Part shown: positions 14,511 through 22,914 of the stretch, in pieces
Layout of the letters: every line of letters begins with the position of its first letter
Position numbering within the stretch: the first letter of the stretch is position 1
DNA from: a virus
Length of the DNA stretch: 41,180 nucleotides
Strand: one strand, 5' to 3'
IMG/VR virus record: IMGVR_UViG_3300008459_000118
Span: 1 to 41,180 of that record
Notes under the pieces: model-generated
Database searches by the model: none
Seen by the model: only the letters and a program-made list of their open reading frames with translations
What the model was told of the DNA's origin: nothing
Translations under genes and position numbers: made by a program

Positions 14511-14634
14511 AACTTTTTATATTTGAATTTAATACCTCAACAATTGTTTGGTAGTTTGTAACTACAGTTTCAATCAAGTTGGTGTGACTGAAACTATCCG
14601 GACAAAGTCCTATAAAATGTAATACTTCGTGCAT
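14467..14634 (-). CDS. Small protein with an N-terminal HEVLH motif (55 residues)
   Basis: The ATG at 14634 is supported by a GAGGAG ribosome site (14641-14646) with a 6-base spacer, inside the end of queE. The protein begins MHEVLHFIGLCPDSFSH: an HExxH motif followed by G and a third His at residue 17. This resembles the HExxHxxG metal site of zincins but lies at the extreme N-terminus, with no room for the usual fold before it. The rest is helical (TNLIETVVTNYQTIVEVLN). It may be a metal-binding fragment or a partner protein; function unknown. It overlaps the next gene by 44 bases. Confidence 0.6.
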   Translation of the reverse strand: MHEVLHFIGLCPDSFSHTNLIETVVTNYQTIVEVLNSNIKSYVIKFTPGYRSLRN

Positions 14635-14635
14635 C

Positions 14636-15412
14636 TTAAACTCCTCTTTTTGTATCGTAAGCAATGATGTGATCTCGTCCCGTCATATTGTAACCACGCT
14701 CAGCACACATCTCAAATACTATCGGATACATCCTAATAAGCTCTTCACGAGTATCACCCGCTGGCATAATATACGTTTTTTCTTTTGGAATCAAAAGCTC
14801 GAGTCTAAGATTTTCTATCTCTTCGAGGTTCTTTTCTGTACCATCCCATACCGGCTTGTAGTGATAGTCTGCGTGATAAGTTATCATCTCTTTCATTGCC
14901 ATCTTGTTGAGTCTGAACTTATCATGCTGCTTAATCATCTTCTCATCCGTGATCGTCCCTTGCGGCGTAGGAGTACCCAAAACGGGAACGCTATTGCTAA
15001 ACTTAGGACTAAGACTGATAAGCCCAATAGGATAATCAGTAGCAATAAAATGTGAACCCTCAGTCTCAATAGTGATAAGAATGCCTTTTTCATGTGCAAA
15101 GTGTGTTAGCTCGTTTACTAGAGCTGGATGCATTGTAGGCGATCCACCAGTAAGCATCATCTCCTTGATGTGTGGATTCTCGTCGTATATCTTTGTGATA
15201 TCATTAAACGTGAATGTTCCCTTCTCTGGATGAATACTAGTGTACCAGCTGTCACACCATCCTCCTTCTCCAAAGAAACATCTGTGAGTGCATCCGGTTG
15301 TTCGTACTGCGATTGTTGGTCGGCCAAATCTTGACCCTTCTGATTGTACACATCGATAGAGTTCAACTATCGGTAGTACTTTATTGTAATCTGTAACTCT
15401 TCCTGGTGTCAT
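14636..15412 (-). CDS. queE: 7-carboxy-7-deazaguanine synthase-like radical SAM enzyme
   Basis: With ATG 15412 (TAATATG junction with the gene before) the protein has 258 residues; an in-frame ATG eight codons upstream is possible. It has the QueE N-terminus (VELYRCVQSEGSRFGRPTIAVRTTGC), an SPTMHP-type segment (MMLTGGSPTMHP), ITIETEGSHF and LSPKFSNS, all QueE landmarks. QueE turns 6-carboxy-tetrahydropterin into 7-carboxy-7-deazaguanine using SAM and a 4Fe-4S cluster. The cluster loop is C-x3-C-x7-C (CTHRCFFGEGGWC) instead of the usual C-x3-C-x2-C, an insertion of about five residues. The other landmarks argue that it is active. Confidence 0.9.
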   Translation of the reverse strand: MTPGRVTDYNKVLPIVELYRCVQSEGSRFGRPTIAVRTTGCTHRCFFGEGGWCDSWYTSIHPEKGTFTFNDITKIYDENPHIKEMMLTGGSPTMHPALVNELTHFAHEKGILITIETEGSHFIATDYPIGLISLSPKFSNSVPVLGTPTPQGTITDEKMIKQHDKFRLNKMAMKEMITYHADYHYKPVWDGTEKNLEEIENLRLELLIPKEKTYIMPAGDTREELIRMYPIVFEMCAERGYNMTGRDHIIAYDTKRGV

Positions 15413-15413
15413 A

Positions 15414-15668
15414 TTAAAATGGTAATTCGTCGTCATGTATTGATCCCACGGACTCAGCTCCTTTACTATCGGGGGTTGTATTATTTCCAAAGTAGCGATC
15501 TAAGAACGATTTAGGGTACTTTAAAATTAAACCCGAGTAATTTGGATTCTCAACTTCATGGGCTGTTGCCTTTATTCCCTTAGCTTTTGCAGCGGCATAA
15601 ACTTCCTTTCCTAGTTTGGAACCAGCAGGTTTGCCAAGATACTCGTATAGTGATAAATAGTTTTCCAT
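15414..15668 (-). CDS. Small protein with an SSB-like acidic C-terminal tip (84 residues)
   Basis: The N-terminal part is compact and basic (YLSLYEYLGKPAGSKLG, KEVYAAAKAKGIKA) with a VENPNYSGLILKYPKSFLDRYF segment. A disordered linker then ends in DDELPF. That ending closely resembles the DDDIPF tip by which bacterial SSB recruits DNA-maintenance proteins. The protein may thus dock on the same partners as SSB, or bind DNA with its basic part, although this is inference. It lies 1 base before queE. No family name is known to me. Confidence 0.6.
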   Translation of the reverse strand: MENYLSLYEYLGKPAGSKLGKEVYAAAKAKGIKATAHEVENPNYSGLILKYPKSFLDRYFGNNTTPDSKGAESVGSIHDDELPF

Positions 15669-15735
15669 GTAACCTTATTTTGTAATTGTGTAAATTATTT
15701 TAACATCTCCTACTGTGCTTGTAGAAGTCCAGTAA

Positions 15736-16212
15736 CTATCCTTCATAGATGCTTGAGTTTTTATCGTTTTCAAAACATTCAACTTTAATGCACTTACAAC
15801 GTCCTGCATCTGTTTTAGATAACACGTCATTGAATTTATCGTACACCAGCTTTGCACAAGACTCAGCTCCCATCTTCTCCATGAAGTGAACCTTAGCAAG
15901 TCCCATCTGACCTAGCTGTTCAAATATATCTGCATACGGATCATCCTTTTGAATTAGTAGTGTATGATCCCACATATGATCCATCCACGACTTTAATCCA
16001 TTACCAACTGGTGCATCTTTGAAACCTCCGTAATCAACTATCCAGTTCATATCGTCAAGTTGATTCTCTTCTAGTGGTTCGTTTGAAGCAAACCAAACCT
16101 TAAACTTGAGTGCATATCCGTGTAATAGCTCACAATGTGAGTGTGATGCTTTCCATTGACGTATTGCAACAGAATAATTGTCAAATAACTTTGTCGAAAT
16201 GTATCTACCCAT
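15736..16212 (-). CDS. queD: 6-carboxy-tetrahydropterin synthase
   Basis: ATG 16212 gives 158 residues. T-fold landmarks are FDNYSVAIRQW, HSHCELLHGYALKFKVWF (catalytic Cys27 with His24, His26 and His31), MNWIVDYGGFK (the [M]xxDFxxxK helix), WMDHMWDHTLLI (Asp-His pair) and GAESCAKLVYD. QueD makes 6-carboxy-tetrahydropterin from the FolE product. The usual HGH is HGY here, so one zinc ligand must come from another His. The start overlaps the preceding stop (AATGGGTAG). Of the two QueD-type proteins in the operon, this one has the fuller set of catalytic residues. Confidence 0.85.
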   Translation of the reverse strand: MGRYISTKLFDNYSVAIRQWKASHSHCELLHGYALKFKVWFASNEPLEENQLDDMNWIVDYGGFKDAPVGNGLKSWMDHMWDHTLLIQKDDPYADIFEQLGQMGLAKVHFMEKMGAESCAKLVYDKFNDVLSKTDAGRCKCIKVECFENDKNSSIYEG

Positions 16213-16396
16213 TTTTCTTTGATTTTTTTGATTTTTTAATATCAGTATGATACTCCGTATCAATGCTTGCTAGTTCAATAGTAATGTACTCAGGTGTTAG
16301 TTGATCTAATCCTATTCCCGTACATACTGTAATTGTGTTCTTTTTTGCCATAACCTTTTGATGTAACTCCCAGTCTACTATGCAGCTGTTCCTCAT
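16205..16396 (-). CDS. Unrecognised small protein in the modification operon (63 residues)
   Basis: The start at 16396 is supported by an ATGA overlap with the preceding stop. It has a beta-type core (NTITVCTGIGLDQLTPEYITIELASI) and a lysine-rich tail (KKSKKSKKNG) typical of nucleic-acid contact. No family is recognised. The short overlap with queD suggests coupled translation. Confidence 0.55.
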   Translation of the reverse strand: MRNSCIVDWELHQKVMAKKNTITVCTGIGLDQLTPEYITIELASIDTEYHTDIKKSKKSKKNG

Positions 16397-16845
16397 ATAC
16401 TTTGTAATTGTTTTTCGCTTAATTCACTATACAAAAAATAAAACTCCCTAGCACCGGGTATGTCTTTTTTTATTGCCTCTTGAAACGTTTCTTCCCAAAC
16501 ATCTACTCCAAACTCTCGAATCAAACTAGCTCTCAAATACATCAAACGTGATGTCTCTTCGTTGTAGTAGTCTTCTATAAGTTTGTTATACCTCTTACGA
16601 TACCTACGCTCTATGTCGTGATACCGTTCATCATCTTTGGGATTATTCCCTCTGTAAGATTTAGCAAACGCTGCTAGATCCTTATCACATCGAACCAACT
16701 CTTCCTCTGCTTGTCTTTTAAAGTCTGAATGATCAAAGTCTCCGTGATCAATCTGCTGTAAGAGAAAAGGAATACCCTTCTTGGCATCCTTTCGCTGTAA
16801 CTTGTTTTTAGGACGATATCGTCTCCACCAATTGAATTTACTCAT
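16393..16845 (-). CDS. Unrecognised helical, highly charged protein (150 residues)
   Basis: The N-terminus is basic and aromatic (FNWWRRYRPKNKLQRKDAKKG); the rest is predicted as long charged helices (DFKRQAEEELVRCDKDLAAFAKSY, ERRYRKRYNKLIEDYYNEE). A coiled-coil or DNA-binding adaptor is possible. There is no enzymatic motif. It is the second gene of the operon that starts at the promoter in 17042-17072. Confidence 0.55.
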   Translation of the reverse strand: MSKFNWWRRYRPKNKLQRKDAKKGIPFLLQQIDHGDFDHSDFKRQAEEELVRCDKDLAAFAKSYRGNNPKDDERYHDIERRYRKRYNKLIEDYYNEETSRLMYLRASLIREFGVDVWEETFQEAIKKDIPGAREFYFLYSELSEKQLQSI

Positions 16846-16846
16846 A

Positions 16847-17035
16847 TTATTCTATAACTTGTGCTTCTTCTATTTTACGACAGAAATACAAAAGGCCATC
16901 CTTTCTTAATACCGTATCACACATATAGTGTTCCTTCGCTTCCTCAGTTGGAAAGTTTGGGTGATCTCTAAATGTTCGATATACTATGAATAGGTTGCCT
17001 TGAAATGTAACTATTTGTTTCTCTCTAAATGACAT
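16847..17035 (-). CDS. Unrecognised small protein, first gene of the modification operon (62 residues)
   Basis: A short beta-rich sequence (KQIVTFQGNLFIVYRTF, MCDTVLRKDGLLYFCRKIEEAQVIE) that looks like a small barrel. No family is recognised. It is first in the unit running to the terminator at 11047 and has a promoter overlapping the terminator of the gene before. An early regulatory role is conceivable but unsupported. Confidence 0.55.
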   Translation of the reverse strand: MSFREKQIVTFQGNLFIVYRTFRDHPNFPTEEAKEHYMCDTVLRKDGLLYFCRKIEEAQVIE

Positions 17036-17041
17036 GAGTTA

Positions 17042-17072
17042 AATATAACCAAAAAGGCTCACATTTGCAAGC
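17042..17072 (-). promoter_or_regulatory. Class A-type promoter of the 7-deazaguanine operon, overlapping a terminator
   Basis: In coding sense TTGC lies in the terminator loop, then 20 bases after TTG comes TATATTTA, 6 bases before ATG 17035. Spacing is the same as in the other four class A promoters; the -7 box differs at two positions. The promoter shares its sequence with the terminator hairpin. Confidence 0.6.
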
Positions 17073-17079
17073 CTTTTAT
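17054..17079 (-). terminator. Intrinsic terminator after the 456-residue gene
   Basis: AAAAGGCT-TGCAAATGTG-AGCCTTTT followed by T in coding sense: an 8-bp stem with a 10-base loop and a short U-tract. The loop and 3' arm also carry the promoter of the next unit. Confidence 0.8.
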
Positions 17080-17084
17080 ATTTT

Positions 17085-18455
17085 TTAGTAATCCAAATCC
17101 TCATCCAAATCATCACTCACATCACCGGGCTTGCCTAACACGAGAGCAAACGCAACACCTTGAGGACCTGCTTTTTTTCTGTAATTTGGAATTACAAGCC
17201 CAATTGTCTTATACAAGTGTGGTCTTAGTCCGTTTCCATTAGCAGGGAATGCTAGTACGGAGAAGTTTTCTTTTGAAGGGGCTCCTGAGGCTACTGAGGC
17301 ATCTGTAACTATGAATATCTTATCACCCTCTTCGAGGCTCATATAGTAATCCATATAGTAACATGCAAAATCAACCAAGAACGCTGTTTGATTAAGAGTA
17401 CCATCATCATTAAGATGCTTTTTAATCCACATCCAATCATTAGGACTCTGTCTTTCCGTTAGCGCTTTACCAAAACCTCCGCTCATTGCCGTGATAAGTT
17501 CCTCTTTTGTAACCGGTTCATCGTCTTTTGTAAGCTCGATTAACTGCTTATTCATATCCTCTATTGCAGTTATCCAGCCATCTTTGCGACTAGATCCGTA
17601 CCGTCCATTATCTTCAATCACTTTAAAAGTCGGTCCAGACATTGGCTTAGCTGTTCCGGATGGTGATATAGCTGTAGACATTAATAAGTCTTTTTCTTGC
17701 GCAAGCTTTCTGTATCCTTCTTTAAAGCCTTCTTGAGCTTCTTCTGGAGACCCTAAACCTCCCTGCGCTCTAAGTCTTTTCTTGAAACCTCCTACCTCAA
17801 AGGGAACATCATTAACAAGTAAATCTCCTGATTTTTTTGGCCTTGATCCCAATTTTAACAACACTGCTAACAACACTTCTACTGTTCCTAATTGTGGTGT
17901 TGCACTCCATCTATACAATGCTAGGTTTCCAAGGGTACTAGCCGATAATCCTGTTTGTGCAAACAAATCAGCCAGTCTAGCTGGTGTGTTTTGGAACGAC
18001 GTCCAATCGACACCATTAGTATCTCGGTTTAGCAAATACGTATGCAATGCTGACTGGTCTGTGCTCTCTTGCAGTAGTATGTCAATAATTTCATCAGCAT
18101 GCCCACTATCACCTCTTAGTGATTTTTCAACTGCTTTTGTAATTGCCTCTTCAAAACTAGCGTTACGCTTTATGAGACTGTTAATTTTTGCAATTGTTTT
18201 TGGCGATATGATAACCTCAGGATCTGACAGAGCAGCTATTAGTTGCTCTTTTGTCATCTCTATTACTTGTGCCACCTGCTGAGGTTCTGCTTTTTTCTTC
18301 GCTTCAAGGTTAAGTGGCTCATCAAACCCATACTCAGCCATAACCTCTTGAAGAACCTTTAACTCCTTTTTGTCAGTGAACTTACCATCCTTCATTGTAG
18401 GATAGCCTTTTGGTAGTCTGTACGACCACTCTGCTACTATTTCATCCCAATTCAT
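17085..18455 (-). CDS. Large unknown protein, possible degenerate PD-(D/E)XK-type core
   Basis: The protein has 456 residues. The N-terminus (VAEWSYRLPKGYPTMKDGKF) resembles a short region I have seen at the start of proteins in marine phages. Residues 191-225 read TVEVLLAVLLKLGSRPKKSG, then DLLVNDVPFEVGGFKKRLR. The order Glu193, Asp211, Glu220 looks like a PD-(D/E)XK nuclease core, but the expected Lys after Glu220 is replaced by Gly. The C-terminal half (FKVIEDNGRYGSSRKDGW, ACYYMDYYM, DKIFIVTDAS) is beta-rich and ends acidic. The function is unknown; nuclease, inactive nuclease and virion protein are all possible. It begins at a TAATG overlap with the peptidoglycan-binding gene. Confidence 0.6.
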   Translation of the reverse strand: MNWDEIVAEWSYRLPKGYPTMKDGKFTDKKELKVLQEVMAEYGFDEPLNLEAKKKAEPQQVAQVIEMTKEQLIAALSDPEVIISPKTIAKINSLIKRNASFEEAITKAVEKSLRGDSGHADEIIDILLQESTDQSALHTYLLNRDTNGVDWTSFQNTPARLADLFAQTGLSASTLGNLALYRWSATPQLGTVEVLLAVLLKLGSRPKKSGDLLVNDVPFEVGGFKKRLRAQGGLGSPEEAQEGFKEGYRKLAQEKDLLMSTAISPSGTAKPMSGPTFKVIEDNGRYGSSRKDGWITAIEDMNKQLIELTKDDEPVTKEELITAMSGGFGKALTERQSPNDWMWIKKHLNDDGTLNQTAFLVDFACYYMDYYMSLEEGDKIFIVTDASVASGAPSKENFSVLAFPANGNGLRPHLYKTIGLVIPNYRKKAGPQGVAFALVLGKPGDVSDDLDEDLDY

Positions 18456-18748
18456 TACTTACCTGATTTTGGACGCTCAAATGGTGTACCGTCTTGCACT
18501 TTACCATCTCCATCGCCATCCTTTGCGTCCTCTTTAAACGTAGCCTTAGGTTGCTCTGTTGATTCTATACAACCTAGCTCGTCCCACATAGCTTGATCGA
18601 TATACCCTGTGTTAGGCAATCCTCGGCTCATTTGCCAAGATAGCACTGCATTGTGTAGTTTGCGATCAAACCATCCATCCGGATGCAATCCCAATACTAA
18701 CTGCACTGCTTTGATCTGTTCGCTCTTTTGTCCAAATTCTAGTTTCAT
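18455..18748 (-). CDS. Peptidoglycan-binding protein with a Ca-type loop
   Basis: Residues 1-59 form a PG_binding_1-type helical domain (QIKAVQLVLGLHPDGWFDRKLHNAVLSWQ, LPNTGYIDQAMWDELG). After a linker comes DGDGDGKVQDG (Asp77, 79, 81, 86), spaced like an EF-hand or dockerin calcium loop, then TPFERPKSGK. It has no catalytic domain. It probably anchors a cell-wall-cutting partner, most likely the product of the upstream gene 18761-19369 or a virion component, onto peptidoglycan. It overlaps the next start by TAATG. Confidence 0.75.
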   Translation of the reverse strand: MKLEFGQKSEQIKAVQLVLGLHPDGWFDRKLHNAVLSWQMSRGLPNTGYIDQAMWDELGCIESTEQPKATFKEDAKDGDGDGKVQDGTPFERPKSGK

Positions 18749-18760
18749 ACTTTGTTGATA

Positions 18761-19369
18761 TTAAAATTCATTAATCAAACAATAAGTGACGTGCGTCTGA
18801 GTTTTGTTTTTTGCAGCTGCACGATACCACTTCATTTGTTCCATATACTTTGCTCTGTCATTTACTACCTGACATCCAGCACTCCATGCATCGATAGTTG
18901 CCTTTTTCATTTTCAAACTTGCATCCGAAAAGTCATAAGTGTTGGTGTGATAGTTGATACCATACCAACCTGCGATTGGCTTTCCTAATTCCTCACTCTT
19001 ACCATCATTATCCCCATCTCGATATACATCAATTGTTGCACCAGTTTGTAGTAAGGCTGGCATCTTACCTTTGTGCATTCCAAACTGCCAAACATTGTAG
19101 TACCACTTATCGGAAGCAACTACTGCTGCGCCGATTGAGTTGTAGCTTTTGTATCCTCCCTTTAGGATTGTAAGTCCTGGATGAGTTGTTGCTGAAACGA
19201 CTGTAAGAAAGTTCTCACTCTCAAACTGATAAATCTTATCGTCGAATAGGTTTGGTTGATCTTCTTTTGATCTTACTCCAATGTGCCATCTGCCTTTTGG
19301 AATTTCTTTGAAACTAGGTAAGCTCTTTACCTTGTCTAATAACTCTTTGTCTGTGTAATTTCGTACCAT
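18761..19369 (-). CDS. L,D-transpeptidase-like cell-wall protein
   Basis: The 202-residue protein has WHIGVRSKEDQPNLFDDKIY near 28-47, a SATTHPG segment (59-65), VYRDGDNDG and then GWYGINYHTN (His141) followed by WSAGCQVV (Ser163, Cys166). A His followed by S-x-G-C is the catalytic signature of YkuD-type L,D-transpeptidases. Several phage lysins have the same pattern with an added GVRS..FDD region. It likely cuts or remodels peptidoglycan during entry or lysis. No export signal is seen. The next gene encodes a separate peptidoglycan-binding domain, so the pair may be a split lysin. True activity is inferred. Confidence 0.65.
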   Translation of the reverse strand: MVRNYTDKELLDKVKSLPSFKEIPKGRWHIGVRSKEDQPNLFDDKIYQFESENFLTVVSATTHPGLTILKGGYKSYNSIGAAVVASDKWYYNVWQFGMHKGKMPALLQTGATIDVYRDGDNDGKSEELGKPIAGWYGINYHTNTYDFSDASLKMKKATIDAWSAGCQVVNDRAKYMEQMKWYRAAAKNKTQTHVTYCLINEF

Positions 19370-19378
19370 ACTTTAAAT

Positions 19379-21450
<2,072 letters not shown>

Positions 21451-21495
21451 TGTAGATTAATTTAATAAGTTTGTAAATTGTTTTGAGGCTGTAGC

Positions 21496-21503
21496 TATAA
21501 ATA
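21496..21503 (-). promoter_or_regulatory. Class B motif (TATTTATA) upstream of the reductase
   Basis: Exact octamer TATTTATA in coding sense in the gap after the helicase gene, 45 bases before ATG 21450. Confidence 0.55.
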
Positions 21504-21519
21504 GGATACACACCTTGCA

Positions 21520-22890
21520 TTACTTTGCTAAATTCTGTAATTCTGAAAATTTATTTGCAAGAGCTTTTCTTACAACCTCAGAATCATTTTGCATCATGGC
21601 CTTTGCTTCTTTACCTAGAACTGTAGTCTCAGCAAAGATTTCAATTCTTGAAGCCGACATATTCATTCGACTTGGGAAGGTTAAACCATCCGGACCGAAT
21701 CGATTCTTGATAACGTGCCATCTTCCAGTACCACTAATCTTATCGGCAACCTTTCGTGATAAGGATACAACAAAGTCGGCTACCATCACCTTAGAGTAAG
21801 ACTCTGCAATCTTATCTGCTTCAATGATATCTTCCTCTAGTGCTGATCGGTTTGCTTGTGATGCTGTGTAGATTGGAATTTGATATGTACCAGCCATACC
21901 TCGCAAGTCTTCATAAATGTTACCCAGCATGATATCGTTTCGTACAGCTCCCTTTGAGCTTGTATCTCTTAACAAGTCGGCGTAGTCTACTAACACTAGA
22001 TCAGGTTGGAAGCCTTGCATGATGCATTTGTCAAGGTGTGCTGATAGCATTGTCACTGTAGCTGTCTTTGTTGGATAGTACTTTATGATCAACCTTCCTT
22101 TGAGTTTGTTTAGTTTCTCAACAACCTCTTCCTGGTGAAACTTTAGGTCTTGTGATGGAATCCCGGTATAGTGTGAATCAAAGCGTGCACCTACGTAGGT
22201 TTCGGAAAGCTCTAAAGTATAGTAGATGACGTTAAGCCCACTCTTGACAGCAGCTGCTGCTATGTTTACTAATGCCATTGACTTACCAATACCAGCTGGT
22301 GCTACGAATACTCCCATCTCGCCACTACCCAAACCACCATCCATGATCTCATTGATTACGTCCCATGGTGTTGGGATTGTATTTCTTTTATTCTCAACAA
22401 ACCTTGCACCAATGTCATCTAGGTATTCGTGACCTATGTTTCGATCCGTTCCTGCTTTCATAGCTTCATCGATAGCCGTTTTGATATCATCATACTTTCC
22501 GGACTGAAGCAGTTGAACTGACTGCAGTATAGCTTCTTTGATCTTTTGATTTTTACAGAACTCCAATGTCCGATCTTTGATAAAATCAAGATCAGTCGAG
22601 TCTGCATATCGGACTACCTCTTTTAGGTTTTCTACAATAGCTACCTTAAGCATAGGTTCCTTCTCTTCGTCCACGTGAATCTTTAACGCTTCAAGTGTTG
22701 GTGGGGACTTATACTTATCAAAGTACTCCATAAGAGTCTGAGCTATCCATTGAGATGAGTCTGACGAAAAATACTTTGGATCTATGATATCGTGTATCTG
22801 TTGAAGAAACACCCTATCCTTAATCAAAAGTGTCAGTACCTTGTTCTGAAATGCTGTTCCGTAAAATTGTAATGTATCTTGTTCTTGCAT
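21520..22890 (-). CDS. DnaB-type replicative helicase
   Basis: The 456-residue protein has a helical N-terminal part (residues 1-150) and a RecA-type ATPase. Walker A is APAGIGKS (197-204, Lys203) and Walker B is LVLVDYAD (Asp302). A YYTLELSE segment (near 223-230) and an IYTASQANRS sensor motif (near 335) fit the DnaB family, as in T4 gp41 and T7 gp4. It should form a hexamer that unwinds DNA at the fork. There is no primase domain, and I see no primase elsewhere in the window. It follows the flap exonuclease in the replication block. Confidence 0.92.
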   Translation of the reverse strand: MQEQDTLQFYGTAFQNKVLTLLIKDRVFLQQIHDIIDPKYFSSDSSQWIAQTLMEYFDKYKSPPTLEALKIHVDEEKEPMLKVAIVENLKEVVRYADSTDLDFIKDRTLEFCKNQKIKEAILQSVQLLQSGKYDDIKTAIDEAMKAGTDRNIGHEYLDDIGARFVENKRNTIPTPWDVINEIMDGGLGSGEMGVFVAPAGIGKSMALVNIAAAAVKSGLNVIYYTLELSETYVGARFDSHYTGIPSQDLKFHQEEVVEKLNKLKGRLIIKYYPTKTATVTMLSAHLDKCIMQGFQPDLVLVDYADLLRDTSSKGAVRNDIMLGNIYEDLRGMAGTYQIPIYTASQANRSALEEDIIEADKIAESYSKVMVADFVVSLSRKVADKISGTGRWHVIKNRFGPDGLTFPSRMNMSASRIEIFAETTVLGKEAKAMMQNDSEVVRKALANKFSELQNLAK

Positions 22891-22914
22891 ATGACTAACT
22901 ATACTAATTTCATT

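Noticed and set aside
14669-15055. Open frame on the plus strand opposite queE (128 codons)
   Set aside because: It lies wholly opposite a well-supported radical-SAM gene, has no domain, and every supported gene here is on the minus strand. It is a shadow.
15675-15899. Open frame overlapping the end of queD in another frame
   Set aside because: Most of it lies within queD. A 23-codon tail (15675-15746) sits in the small gap, but it has no ribosome site or motif, so I did not call it.
11047-17072. QueC, QueF or an amidotransferase to finish preQ0 or other deazaguanines
   Set aside because: No protein in the window has the SGGxDS ATP-pyrophosphatase motif of QueC or a QueF-like T-fold other than the two QueD-type proteins. 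It may be elsewhere in the genome or in the host.
17782-18282. Open frame of 166 codons on the plus strand
   Set aside because: It mirrors codons of the 456-residue minus-strand gene, has a Ser/Leu-rich composition typical of antisense reading, and has no promoter or family match.
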